Translations under genes and position numbers: made by a program
Shown here: positions 1 to 9,908 of the stretch, one piece after another
Numbering within the stretch: the stretch's first letter is position 1
Layout: every line of letters starts with the position of its first letter
DNA from: Lentimicrobium saccharophilum
GTDB taxonomy: Bacteria > Bacteroidota > Bacteroidia > Bacteroidales > Lentimicrobiaceae
Reading direction: 5' to 3'
DNA: 64,000 bases
Assembly: GCF_001192835.1 (NCBI RefSeq)
Contig: NZ_DF968182.1
Coordinates: 194,349 to 258,348 of the forward strand
Notes under the pieces: model-generated
Database searches by the model: none
The model's input: the letters and a program-made list of their open reading frames with translations, nothing else
Told to the model about the DNA's origin: nothing

Positions 1-2
1 TG

Positions 3-3000
3 CTTATTGTGTCAATAACCTTTGCTCAAAACGCACCTGTCAATTTTGAAACAGGTGGTTATGGAGCCGACTGGACCTGGACCGTGTTTGAGAACGGACC
101 GAATGCCCCGCTGGGGATCATCACCAACCCTGACCAGAGTGGAATCAATACCTCTGCAACGGTAGCCTCGTTCACGGCTCTTCAAAGCGGTCAACCCTGG
201 GCAGGATGTGAATCAGCTCATGGTGATGATGACCTTGGGCCTTTCGTGCTGGATGCAACCAACTCCATTATCAAAATCATGGTCTGGAAATCCGTGATCA
301 GCGATGTGGGAATTAAACTGGTGGCCGCCAGCGGCTGGGCGCAGGCCGAAATCAAAGTGGCCAACACCCTGATCAATCAATGGGAGGAGCTTACGTTTGA
401 TTTTTCTGCTTATCCCAATCCTCCGGGAACAGAAGGCATGTACGATCAGATCGTGATTTTCCCCGACTTTAATCTGTCGGGAAGAACGCAGGACAATGTT
501 ATTTACTTCGACAATATCACGTTCAACGAACAAGGCACTTCGCCCGGTGAGCCAACCGTAGCAGCACCGGAACCACCGGTGCGCGAACCCGAAGATGTTG
601 TCTCGGTATTCAGCGGTGCTTACACCAATGTGGCCGGCACTGATTTCAACCCCAACTGGGGCCAGACAACCGTTGTAACTTTCCCGCTGATCGCGGGCAA
701 CGAAACCATGAAGTATGCCAACTTCAACTACCAGGGAACGCAGTTTGCCTCGGCGCTTGACCTGAGTGGAATGGAGACCCTGCACCTGGATATGTGGACG
801 GCTGATGCAACCGGGGTAAATATATCCCTGATAAGCACCGGTCCGGTTGAAACGCCTTATGCATTGCAGATTACACCCAACCAGTGGGTCAGCTACGACA
901 TTCCGCTAACTGCCTTTGCGGGTGTAAACCTTGCTGATGTTATCCAGCTTAAGTTTGACGGTGGAAACGGGTCACAATCCATTTATCTGGACAATATTTA
1001 CTTTTACACTGAAGGCGGCGTAATCGGGGATACCCCGAGAAACCCGGTTGATTTTGAAACAGGTGGTTATGGAGCCGACTGGACCTGGACCGTGTTTGAG
1101 AACGGCCCGAATGCCCCGCTGGGGATCATTGCCAACCCTGACCAGAGCGGGATCAATACTTCTGCAACAGTAGCCGCATTTACTGCCCTTCAAAGCGGTC
1201 AACCCTGGGCAGGATGTGAATCGGCCCATGGTGATGATGACCTTGGGCCTTTCGTGCTGGACGCAACCAACTCCATTATCAAGATCATGGTCTGGAAGCC
1301 CGTGATCAGTGATGTGGGGATTAAGCTGGTGGCAAATAGCGGCTGGGCGCAGGCCGAAATCAAAGTGGCCAACACCCTGATCAATCAATGGGAGGAGCTT
1401 ACGTTTGATTTTTCTGCTTATCCCAATCCTCCGGGAACAGAAGGCATGTACGATCAGATCGTGATTTTCCCCGACTTTAATCTGTCGGGAAGAACGCAGG
1501 ACAATGTTATTTACTTCGACAATATCACGTTCAACGAACAAGGCACTTCGCCCGGTGAGCCAACCGTAGCAGCACCGGAGCCACCGGTGCGCGAACCCGA
1601 AGATGTTGTCTCGGTATTCAGCGGTGCTTACACCAATGTGGCCGGCACTGATTTCAACCCCAACTGGGGCCAGACAACCGTTGTAACTTTCCCGCTGATC
1701 GCGGGCAACGAAACCATGAAGTATGCCAACTTCAACTACCAGGGAACGCAGTTTGCCTCGGCGCTTGACCTGAGTGGAATGGAGACCCTGCACCTGGATA
1801 TGTGGACGGCTGATGCGACAGGGGTAAATATATCCCTGATAAGCACCGGTCCGGTTGAAACGCCTTATGCATTGCAGATTACACCCAACCAGTGGGTCAG
1901 CTACGACATTCCGCTAACTGCCTTTGCGGGTGTAAACCTTGCTGATGTTATCCAGCTTAAGTTTGACGGTGGAAACGGGTCACAATCCATTTATCTGGAC
2001 AATATTTACTTTTACACTGAAGGCGGCGTAATCGGGGATACCCCGAGAAACCCGGTTGACTTTGAAACAGGTGGTTATGGGGCCGACTGGACCTGGACCG
2101 TGTTTGAGAACGGCCCGAATGCCCCGCTGGGGATCATTGCCAACCCTGACCAGAGCGGGATCAATACTTCTGCAACAGTAGCCGCATTTACTGCCCTTCA
2201 AAGCGGTCAACCCTGGGCAGGATGTGAATCGGCCCATGGTGATGATGACCTTGGGCCTTTCGTGCTGGACGCAACCAACTCCATTATCAAGATCATGGTC
2301 TGGAAGCCCGTGATCAGTGATGTGGGGATTAAGCTGGTGGCAAATAGCGGCTGGGCGCAGGCCGAAATCAAAGTGGCCAACACCCTGATCAATCAATGGG
2401 AGGAGCTTACGTTTGATTTTTCTGCTTATCCCAATCCTCCGGGAACAGAAGGCATGTACGATCAGATCGTGATTTTCCCCGACTTTAATCTGTCGGGAAG
2501 AACGCAGGACAATGTTATTTACTTCGACAATATCACGTTCAACGAACAAGGCACTTCGCCCGGTGAGCCAACCGTAGCAGCACCGGAGCCACCGGTGCGC
2601 GAACCCGAAGATGTTGTCTCGGTATTCAGCGGTGCTTACACCAATGTGGCCGGCACTGATTTCAACCCCAACTGGGGCCAGACAACCGTTGTAACTTTCC
2701 CGCTGATCGCGGGCAACGAAACCATGAAGTATGCCAACTTCAACTACCAGGGAACGCAGTTTGCCTCGGCGCTTGACCTGAGTGGAATGGAGACCCTGCA
2801 CCTGGATATGTGGACGGCTGATGCGACAGGGGTAAATATATCCCTGATAAGCACCGGTCCGGTTGAAACGCCTTATGCATTGCAGATTACACCCAACCAG
2901 TGGGTCAGCTACGACATTCCGCTAACTGCCTTTGCGGGTGTAAACCTTGCTGATGTTATCCAGCTTAAGTTTGACGGTGGAAACGGGTCACAATCCATTT

Positions 3001-6000
3001 ATCTGGACAATATTTACTTTTACACTGAAGGCGGCGTAATCGGGGATACCCCGAGAAACCCGGTTGACTTTGAAACAGGTGGTTATGGGGCCGACTGGAC
3101 CTGGACCGTGTTTGAGAACGGCCCGAATGCCCCGCTGGGGATCATTGCCAACCCTGACCAGAGCGGGATCAATACTTCTGCAACAGTAGCCGCATTTACT
3201 GCCCTTCAAAGCGGTCAACCCTGGGCAGGATGTGAATCGGCCCATGGTGATGATGACCTTGGGCCTTTCGTGCTGGACGCAACCAACTCCATTATCAAGA
3301 TCATGGTCTGGAAGCCCGTGATCAGTGATGTGGGGATTAAGCTGGTGGCAAATAGCGGCTGGGCGCAGGCCGAAATCAAAGTGGCCAACACCCTGATCAA
3401 TCAATGGGAGGAGCTTACGTTTGATTTTTCTGCTTATCCCAATCCTCCGGGAACAGAAGGCATGTACGATCAGATCGTGATCTTCCCTGACTTTGATCTG
3501 TCGGGAAGAACGCAGGACAATGTTATTTACTTCGACAATATCACGTTCAACGAACAAGGCACTTCGCCCGGTGAGCCAACCGTAGCAGCACCGGAGCCAC
3601 CGGTGCGCGAACCCGAAGATGTTGTCTCGGTATTCAGCGGTGCTTACACCAATGTGGCCGGCACTGATTTCAACCCCAACTGGGGCCAGACAACCGTTGT
3701 AACTTTCCCGCTGATCGCGGGCAACGAAACCATGAAGTATGCCAACTTCAACTACCAGGGAACGCAGTTTGCCTCGGCGCTTGACCTGAGTGGAATGGAG
3801 ACCCTGCACCTGGATATGTGGACGGCTGATGCGACAGGGGTAAATATATCCCTGATAAGCACCGGTCCGGTTGAAACGCCTTATGCATTGCAGATTACAC
3901 CCAACCAGTGGGTCAGCTACGACATTCCGCTAACTGCCTTTGCGGGTGTAAACCTTGCTGATGTTATCCAGCTTAAGTTTGACGGTGGAAACGGGTCACA
4001 ATCCATTTATCTGGACAATATTTACTTTTACACTGAAGGCGGCGTAATCGGGGATACCCCGAGAAACCCGGTTGACTTTGAAACAGGTGGTTATGGGGCC
4101 GACTGGACCTGGACCGTGTTTGAGAACGGCCCGAATGCCCCGCTGGGGATCATTGCCAACCCTGACCAGAGCGGGATCAATACTTCTGCAACAGTAGCCG
4201 CATTTACTGCCCTTCAAAGCGGTCAACCCTGGGCAGGATGTGAATCGGCCCATGGTGATGATGACCTTGGGCCTTTCGTGCTGGACGCAACCAACTCCAT
4301 TATCAAGATCATGGTCTGGAAGCCCGTGATCAGTGATGTGGGGATTAAGCTGGTGGCAAATAGCGGCTGGGCGCAGGCCGAAATCAAAGTGGCCAACACC
4401 CTGATCAATCAATGGGAGGAGCTTACGTTTGATTTTTCTGCTTATCCCAATCCTCCGGGAACAGAAGGCATGTACGATCAGATCGTGATCTTCCCTGACT
4501 TTGATCTGTCCGGCAGGACCCAGGATAACACCATCTATTTCGACAACATCACGTTCAACGAGCAGGAACCTATCGTTGGTGGGCCAAATGCCCCGGTTGA
4601 TTTTGAAACAGGTGGTTATGGGGCCGACTGGACCTGGACCGTGTTTGAGAACGGCCCGAATGCCCCGCTGGGGATCATCGCAAACCCTGACCAGAGTGGA
4701 ATCAATTCCTCTGCAACGGTAGCTGAATTTACTGCCCTTCAAAGCGGTCAGCCCTGGGCAGGCGTTGAATCGGCACATGGTGATGATGATCTTGGACCTT
4801 TCGTGCTGGATGCAACCAACTCCCTGATCAAAATCATGGTCTGGAAGCCCGTGATCAGTGATGTGGGGATCAAACTGGTGGCCGCCAGCGGCTGGGCACA
4901 ACCCGAAATCAAAGTAGCCAACACCCTGATCAATCAATGGGAAGAGCTTACGTTTGATTTCTCAGGTTATCCCAATCCTCCGGGAACAGAAGGCATGTAC
5001 GATCAGATTGTGATCTTCCCTGACTTTGATCTGTCCGGCAGGACCCAGGACAACACCATCTATTTCGACAACATCACGTTCAACGAGCAGGGTACAACCC
5101 CCGGCGAACCCACGGCAGCAGCACCGGAACCACCGGTGCGCGAACCCGAAGATGTTGTCTCGGTATTCAGCGGTGCGTATACCAATGTGGCCGGCACTGA
5201 TTTCAATCCCAACTGGGGCCAGTCAACCGTTGTAACTTTCCCGCTGATCGCGGGCAACGAAACCATGAAGTATGCCAATTTCAACTACCAGGGTACACAG
5301 TTTGCCTCGGCGCTTGACCTGAGTGGAATGGAGACCCTGCACCTGGATATGTGGACGGCTGATGCAAGCAGTGTTAATGTTTTTCTCATTAGCACCGGTC
5401 CGGTTGAAACGCCTTATGCATTGCAGATTACACCCAATCAGTGGGTCAGCTATGACATTCCGCTCACGGCCTTTGCCGGCGTTGATTTAACAGATGTTAT
5501 TCAAATGAAGTTTGACGGCGGAAACGGGTCACAATCCATTTATCTGGACAATATTTACTTTTACACTGAAGGCGGCGTAATCGGGGATACCCCGAGAAAC
5601 CCGGTTGATTTTGAAACAGGTGGTTATGGAGCCGACTGGACCTGGACCGTGTTTGAGAACGGCCCGAATGCCCCGCTGGGGATCATCGCAAACCCTGACC
5701 AGAGTGGAATCAATACCTCTGCAACGGTAGCTGAATTTACTGCCCTTCAAAGCGGTCAACCCTGGGCAGGCGTTGAATCGGCCCATGGTGATGATGATCT
5801 TGGACCTTTCGTGCTGGATGCAACCAACTCCATTATCAAAATCATGGTTTGGAAGCCCGTGATCAGTGATGTGGGCATCAAACTGGTGGCCGCCAGCGGC
5901 TGGGCACAACCCGAAATCAAAGTAGCCAACACCCTGATCAATCAATGGGAAGAGCTTACGTTTGATTTCTCAGGTTATCCCAATCCTCCGGGAACAGAAG

Positions 6001-6344
6001 GCATGTACGATCAGATTGTGATCTTCCCTGACTTTGATCTGTCCGGCAGGACCCAGGACAACACCATCTATTTCGACAACATCACGTTCAATCAACTGGT
6101 GACGAACAATGATCTGACTTTCCCCAAACGCATACTGATTTATCCAAACCCTGTAAAAAGGGGTAATCAAATCATACTTGTTGCAGATGTTAAGCAATTT
6201 GAATTGTTTGACATAAGCGGAAGAGTGCTGATTTCGACAAACACCTCCATTGTGGATACTGATAAGCTTAGTAAGGGGATCTATGTTTTAAGAATACACA
6301 CCAGAAACGGTGATATTCAGACACAAAAGCTTATTGTGAAATAA
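3..6344 (+). CDS. Giant T9SS-secreted tandem-repeat protein (5' end outside window)
   Basis: The reading frame is open at the left edge; its first residues (LIVSITFAQ) look like the end of a signal peptide, so only a short N-terminus is missing. The mature protein alternates two modules: A (about 175 residues, starting PV(N/D)FETGGYGADW, ending YFDNITF) and B (about 161 residues, starting near EPPVREPED, ending YLDNIYFYTEGG). The order is A-B-A-B-A-B-A-B-A-A-B-A, then a roughly 80-residue T9SS type A sorting domain (YPNPV, KGIYVLRI, C-terminal QKLIVK). The terminal DNI.F strands resemble carbohydrate-binding jelly-roll modules; sugar binding is inferred. Modules A1-A5 contain WAGCESAHG, whereas A6 and A7 carry Val for the Cys. 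No catalytic domain is visible. A sensor regulator follows downstream. Confidence 0.88.
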   Translation, partial: LIVSITFAQNAPVNFETGGYGADWTWTVFENGPNAPLGIITNPDQSGINTSATVASFTALQSGQPWAGCESAHGDDDLGPFVLDATNSIIKIMVWKSVISDVGIKLVAASGWAQAEIKVANTLINQWEELTFDFSAYPNPPGTEGMYDQIVIFPDFNLSGRTQDNVIYFDNITFNEQGTSPGEPTVAAPEPPVREPEDVVSVFSGAYTNVAGTDFNPNWGQTTVVTFPLIAGNETMKYANFNYQGTQFASALDLSGMETLHLDMWTADATGVNISLISTGPVETPYALQITPNQWVSYDIPLTAFAGVNLADVIQLKFDGGNGSQSIYLDNIYFYTEGGVIGDTPRNPVDFETGGYGADWTWTVFENGPNAPLGIIANPDQSGINTSATVAAFTALQSGQPWAGCESAHGDDDLGPFVLDATNSIIKIMVWKPVISDVGIKLVANSGWAQAEIKVANTLINQWEELTFDFSAYPNPPGTEGMYDQIVIFPDFNLSGRTQDNVIYFDNITFNEQGTSPGEPTVAAPEPPVREPEDVVSVFSGAYTNVAGTDFNPNWGQTTVVTFPLIAGNETMKYANFNYQGTQFASALDLSGMETLHLDMWTADATGVNISLISTGPVETPYALQITPNQWVSYDIPLTAFAGVNLADVIQLKFDGGNGSQSIYLDNIYFYTEGGVIGDTPRNPVDFETGGYGADWTWTVFENGPNAPLGIIANPDQSGINTSATVAAFTALQSGQPWAGCESAHGDDDLGPFVLDATNSIIKIMVWKPVISDVGIKLVANSGWAQAEIKVANTLINQWEELTFDFSAYPNPPGTEGMYDQIVIFPDFNLSGRTQDNVIYFDNITFNEQGTSPGEPTVAAPEPPVREPEDVVSVFSGAYTNVAGTDFNPNWGQTTVVTFPLIAGNETMKYANFNYQGTQFASALDLSGMETLHLDMWTADATGVNISLISTGPVETPYALQITPNQWVSYDIPLTAFAGVNLADVIQLKFDGGNGSQSIYLDNIYFYTEGGVIGDTPRNPVDFETGGYGADWTWTVFENGPNAPLGIIANPDQSGINTSATVAAFTALQSGQPWAGCESAHGDDDLGPFVLDATNSIIKIMVWKPVISDVGIKLVANSGWAQAEIKVANTLINQWEELTFDFSAYPNPPGTEGMYDQIVIFPDFDLSGRTQDNVIYFDNITFNEQGTSPGEPTVAAPEPPVREPEDVVSVFSGAYTNVAGTDFNPNWGQTTVVTFPLIAGNETMKYANFNYQGTQFASALDLSGMETLHLDMWTADATGVNISLISTGPVETPYALQITPNQWVSYDIPLTAFAGVNLADVIQLKFDGGNGSQSIYLDNIYFYTEGGVIGDTPRNPVDFETGGYGADWTWTVFENGPNAPLGIIANPDQSGINTSATVAAFTALQSGQPWAGCESAHGDDDLGPFVLDATNSIIKIMVWKPVISDVGIKLVANSGWAQAEIKVANTLINQWEELTFDFSAYPNPPGTEGMYDQIVIFPDFDLSGRTQDNTIYFDNITFNEQEPIVGGPNAPVDFETGGYGADWTWTVFENGPNAPLGIIANPDQSGINSSATVAEFTALQSGQPWAGVESAHGDDDLGPFVLDATNSLIKIMVWKPVISDVGIKLVAASGWAQPEIKVANTLINQWEELTFDFSGYPNPPGTEGMYDQIVIFPDFDLSGRTQDNTIYFDNITFNEQGTTPGEPTAAAPEPPVREPEDVVSVFSGAYTNVAGTDFNPNWGQSTVVTFPLIAGNETMKYANFNYQGTQFASALDLSGMETLHLDMWTADASSVNVFLISTGPVETPYALQITPNQWVSYDIPLTAFAGVDLTDVIQMKFDGGNGSQSIYLDNIYFYTEGGVIGDTPRNPVDFETGGYGADWTWTVFENGPNAPLGIIANPDQSGINTSATVAEFTALQSGQPWAGVESAHGDDDLGPFVLDATNSIIKIMVWKPVISDVGIKLVAASGWAQPEIKVANTLINQWEELTFDFSGYPNPPGTEGMYDQIVIFPDFDLSGRTQDNTIYFDNITFNQLVTNNDLTFPKRILIYPNPVKRGNQIILVADVKQFELFDISGRVLISTNTSIVDTDKLSKGIYVLRIHTRNGDIQTQKLIVK
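36..6092 (+). repeat. 1008-bp tandem repeat array (A module 525 bp + B module 483 bp)
   Basis: A modules begin at 36, 1044, 2052, 3060, 4068, 4593 and 5601, giving an exact 1008-bp period except where one B module is missing between 4068 and 4593. Units starting at 1044, 2052 and 3060 differ from each other at only a few bases, while the first unit and the last two A modules are more diverged. A5 matches units 2-4 at its 5' part and A6/A7 at its 3' part (GGACCCAGGA, ACACCATCTA), so it is a recombinant module. Confidence 0.93.
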
Positions 6345-6366
6345 GTCTGTAATTTTTTTTACCTTT

Positions 6367-6397
6367 AAGCCGTCTGTAAAAAGACGGCTTTTTTTTT
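6367..6397 (+). terminator. Rho-independent terminator of the giant repeat gene
   Basis: A perfect 9-bp stem (AAGCCGTCT at 6367-6375 with AGACGGCTT at 6382-6390, loop GTAAAA) runs into a T tract of about nine residues, 23 bases after the stop codon. It separates the repeat gene from the sensor gene downstream. Confidence 0.9.
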
Positions 6398-6431
6398 CCT
6401 TGCTCAGATCATTTTTTAAATCATACTTTAA

Positions 6432-9128
6432 TTGAAAACAAGAGCAGTTTATTTATTAATGCTTTATTGGGGAACACTTGCAACTTTCGCTCAATCGTTT
6501 TCGGAAAAAGGTGTGCCTCTGCTGCAAAACTACACCCCTTCTCAATATCAGCATAAAGGTAAGATCTGGGATATCGGGTCTGCTCCGAACGGCATTGTTT
6601 ATATGGCCGCCGACGAGGGTTTGCTTGAATTCGACGGAAAAACATGGACAAGCTTCAGGGGAAGTGATGGCTTTACCCGCTCATTACTGGTTGATAACGA
6701 TTCAACAATCTACACGGGATCGGATCTGGACTTTGGCGTCTGGAAAAGAAACAGTTACCGGGTTTTTGAATACACTTCATTGTATCCTTTCAAAGAAGAC
6801 ATTACCGGAGTTAATGAAGAATTCTGGAATGTTTTCAAACTGAACGATAATGTACTCTTTGTCTCGTCTCAGAACATTTATATCTATAAAAACCAGCACT
6901 TTACAAAAATTTCTGCACCCACTCATTTCACCGGAAGTTTTTCTGTAAATGATTCATTGTATTTCGCGGATGAAAAGGCCGGTCTTTTCCGGATGGATGG
7001 CCTTTCGCTGAAGCAGGTTTTCAAGTTTCCGGCCGGCGCGGGATTTGAGATTGCAGGCATTTACCGGCATCCGAAAGGCATTGTTCTGGTTACTAAAAAC
7101 TCAGGGTTGGCGCTCTTTTCATCAGGGAAGCTGAGCATCTTAAACAATGCAGTATCTCAGCATCTGCAAACAGCAAAGGTTTTTAGTTTTACTCCCGTCG
7201 GCGATCAGTACCTGGCTTTCGGAACGATTCTGAAAGGTTTGTATATCACGGATATAAACGGGAGAATCATCCATCAGATCAACAGAAACAAAGGATTGCC
7301 GAACAATACCATTCTGAGCCTGCATTACAGTCCGTCAGGGAAACTATGGATGGGAATGGATTATGGAGTTTCAGCCATTGACCTTCACCGGAAAGTCACC
7401 ACTTTTTACGATTTCAGGGGGGATTTCGGCTCAGGTTCTGCTGCCCTGATTTATAACGAAAACTTCTATCTCGGCACCAATCAGGGATTGTATCAGTCAG
7501 CATGGGATGACCTGAATAATGATTCGGATTATAACAGGTTCCGGCTGATACCCGGCTCAGAGGGGCAGGTCTGGTGTTTGGAGGAAATTGATAATAGTGT
7601 GTTATTAGGCCACGATAAGGGGTTGTTTATCCTGAACGGGAACAGCATTCAAAAGATCAGTGATGAACCCGGAGTATGGACCATAGTGCCCTATAAGGAT
7701 TACCTGCTAACCGGTAATTATAACGGAATTTCAATTTTCAGGAAAGCTGGCAATACCTGGACATTCCTGAAAAAGATGGAGCTCATTCTGGGTTCATGCA
7801 ATCAGCTGATAGTTGAAAAGGATAATATTTTATGGATCAATATCCCCAACTTCGGGGTGATCAGGGTGGTCTTAGACGACAATCTTTATCCAGCGGAACG
7901 GTTGATTATTAAAGACAAGGAATTTGACGGAGCGAATCCCTATCTGAAGAAAAGTGACTCAGGAATACATCTGTTAACAGATCGCTTTCAATACACATTC
8001 AGTTCAGCGGAAAGAAAATTTGTGAACAAAGTTGATGCTGAAAGTCAACCTGAAATTGATGGTCTGGTAAATGGAGCCAGTCAACCAATCGTTATTCATC
8101 AGGATTATGCCTTCTATCCTGTTTATAATGGCTTTGCGCTGAAATATCTGCGGTCCGGTGATAAAACGTCCGGACAGGCCTATTCCTTGTGTGTAAGAAA
8201 GATGGAAGCCATTGGCCGGAATCATGACAAAACAGATTTTTATCCGGAAGCAAGCATCCCTTTCAGACAAAACAGCCTGAAAATTGAATGTATTGTTCCG
8301 AATCTTGACAAGGTTCTTTATCAGTATAAGCTGGATGAATCAGGCAGATGGAGCCCCTGGGATTCAAACAATACCTTTGAGTTGTTTAACCTGAAAAGGG
8401 GGAAGCATACGCTTTTTGTCAGGGCATCAATGAATAATGAAATATTGCAAACTCTGGCAATACCTTTTCGCATCGAAGCCCCTTGGTTTCACTCATGGTT
8501 AGCATACCTTATTTACTTTGTCACAGCAGTATTGATTGTTTACGGATTGCTGAGCCTGCAGAAATTGTCATTGAAAAAGCACAGGAAGCAGCATTTGATT
8601 AAGGAACAACGATCATTGCGGGAACAGGCCGAAAAGCACAGGCAGGAAATGATGATGCTGGAACAGGACATGTTAAAGGTAGAATACAATAAACTGAAAC
8701 AACAATTGAAGGCCAAAACCATAGAGCTTGCATGTAAAGCGAGGGTAGACGACGAGAAAAACCGGATGCTGCTTTCTTTGAAAGAAAAGTTTGAGCGTGT
8801 TCAGAAAGAACCGGCCCTGGCGCAGATGATATTAAAAGAAATAAACCGGATTCTGGAATCTTATATAAATACGGAGGTCAATACTTTTGAAATCCAGATA
8901 GATGAACTGCATCAGGAGTTTTATAAAAAACTGAAAGACAGGTACCCCGGACTGTCAAACAACGACCTCCGGTTATGCGCGTACCTGAAAATCGGTTTGA
9001 ACTCCAGGGAAATAGCCGATATTCTGAACATTCTGCCGTCCAGTGCTTTTATAAGCCGTTCCCGGTTGAGGAAAAAGCTCGACATCGGTGCCGATGAAGA
9101 CTTGTATGAATTTCTGAATTCAATCTGA
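6432..9128 (+). CDS. Transmembrane ligand-sensor regulator (beta-propeller, Y_Y_Y, LuxR-type HTH)
   Basis: The protein of 898 residues has a signal peptide (about 1-21), a periplasmic region with propeller-type repeats (for example GKIWDIGSAPNGIVYMA and GKLWMGMDYG) up to about residue 600, a Y_Y_Y-like domain (about 610-683), one membrane helix (about 685-710), a Lys/Gln/Glu-rich coiled coil (715-790) and a C-terminal helix-turn-helix (about 842-898, NSREIADILNI). No histidine-kinase or receiver domain is present, so it looks like a one-component membrane-bound transcription regulator. The start is TTG, just after an in-frame stop; an in-frame ATG at 6459 would lose the basic signal-peptide n-region. 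Its position after the giant T9SS gene suggests control of surface or glycan functions; this is inferred. Confidence 0.82.
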   Translation: MKTRAVYLLMLYWGTLATFAQSFSEKGVPLLQNYTPSQYQHKGKIWDIGSAPNGIVYMAADEGLLEFDGKTWTSFRGSDGFTRSLLVDNDSTIYTGSDLDFGVWKRNSYRVFEYTSLYPFKEDITGVNEEFWNVFKLNDNVLFVSSQNIYIYKNQHFTKISAPTHFTGSFSVNDSLYFADEKAGLFRMDGLSLKQVFKFPAGAGFEIAGIYRHPKGIVLVTKNSGLALFSSGKLSILNNAVSQHLQTAKVFSFTPVGDQYLAFGTILKGLYITDINGRIIHQINRNKGLPNNTILSLHYSPSGKLWMGMDYGVSAIDLHRKVTTFYDFRGDFGSGSAALIYNENFYLGTNQGLYQSAWDDLNNDSDYNRFRLIPGSEGQVWCLEEIDNSVLLGHDKGLFILNGNSIQKISDEPGVWTIVPYKDYLLTGNYNGISIFRKAGNTWTFLKKMELILGSCNQLIVEKDNILWINIPNFGVIRVVLDDNLYPAERLIIKDKEFDGANPYLKKSDSGIHLLTDRFQYTFSSAERKFVNKVDAESQPEIDGLVNGASQPIVIHQDYAFYPVYNGFALKYLRSGDKTSGQAYSLCVRKMEAIGRNHDKTDFYPEASIPFRQNSLKIECIVPNLDKVLYQYKLDESGRWSPWDSNNTFELFNLKRGKHTLFVRASMNNEILQTLAIPFRIEAPWFHSWLAYLIYFVTAVLIVYGLLSLQKLSLKKHRKQHLIKEQRSLREQAEKHRQEMMMLEQDMLKVEYNKLKQQLKAKTIELACKARVDDEKNRMLLSLKEKFERVQKEPALAQMILKEINRILESYINTEVNTFEIQIDELHQEFYKKLKDRYPGLSNNDLRLCAYLKIGLNSREIADILNILPSSAFISRSRLRKKLDIGADEDLYEFLNSI

Positions 9129-9143
9129 TTTCAGCAGCCCGTT

Positions 9144-9704
9144 TTATCCAGCCTGGTTTTTCCTGAAACATCCCTCCAGATGGTCATCCACCAGGCCGGC
9201 GGCCTGCATAAAAGCATAACAGATGGTGCTTCCGCAGAAGGTGAATCCGCGCTTTTTCATATCCTTTGCCATGGCATCCGATTCAGGACTGGTGGCAGGT
9301 ATTTGCTTCAGCTCATCCCAATGGTTCACCATGGTTTTCCCTCCGGTAAACTGCCAGATGTAGGCATCAAATGAGCCAAACTCTTTCTGAATGTTTAGAA
9401 ACACCTGCGCATTCCTGATGGTTCCCCTGATTTTGGCCCGGTTACGGATAATGCCGGAATCGCCGAGCAGGCGGTGATAATCTTCTTCGGTGTAGGCGGC
9501 AATTTTCACCGCGTCAAAATTATCGAAGGCCCTGCGGAAACCTTCCCTGCGGTGCAGTATGGTTTTCCAACTCAGGCCGGCCTGAAAGGCGTCAAGCACA
9601 AGGAACTCGAAAAGTTTGCGATCGTCATGAACGGGCACACCCCATTCGGTGTCATGGTATTCAATCATCAGCGGGTCGTTGCCCGGCCAGGTACAGGTTT
9701 TCAT
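9144..9704 (-). CDS. tag: DNA-3-methyladenine glycosylase I
   Basis: Base-excision repair enzyme removing 3-methyladenine from alkylated DNA. At 186 residues it has the E. coli Tag length, and the zinc ligands of Tag align exactly: Cys4, His17, His175 and Cys179. Other family blocks are YHDTEWGVP, QAGLSW, GIIRNRAKI and FCGSTICYAFMQA. The residue equivalent to E. coli Tag Glu38 is Asp38 here (LVLDAFQAGLSW), a conservative change. It converges with the sensor gene with a 15-bp gap. Confidence 0.95.
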   Translation of the reverse strand: MKTCTWPGNDPLMIEYHDTEWGVPVHDDRKLFEFLVLDAFQAGLSWKTILHRREGFRRAFDNFDAVKIAAYTEEDYHRLLGDSGIIRNRAKIRGTIRNAQVFLNIQKEFGSFDAYIWQFTGGKTMVNHWDELKQIPATSPESDAMAKDMKKRGFTFCGSTICYAFMQAAGLVDDHLEGCFRKNQAG

Positions 9705-9908
9705 TGCGGATTTTGGATTTTGGATTTCGGAATTCGGTTAAAGGGACGAGGGGCGGCCCTTCGACTCCCCTTCGACTCCGCTCAGGGTGCACGCTCAGGG
9801 ACCGGGACGAGGGGCGGCATCCTGTCTGAAAGGTACTGCTCACCTGAACACCCGAGCACCTGAACACCCGAACACCCGACATTTCCATATTTTTATATTT
9901 ACTGATTC
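9705..9908. repeat. Composite intergenic simple and REP-like repeats
   Basis: Three repeat types lie side by side between tag and mtnA: GGATTTTGGATTTTGGATTT at about 9713; a REP-like segment with CTTCGACTCC twice followed by GCTCAGGG (9759-9800) and GACGAGGGGCGGC twice (about 9748 and 9804); and a tract of CACCTGAACACCCGA-type units (about 9841-9881). No gene is supported here. Confidence 0.7.

Noticed and set aside
213-5945. Long open frames on the minus strand within the repeat array, repeated every 1008 bp
   Set aside because: They mirror the real T9SS gene, repeat with its period and lack any signal or domain; the plus frame has the signal peptide end and sorting domain.
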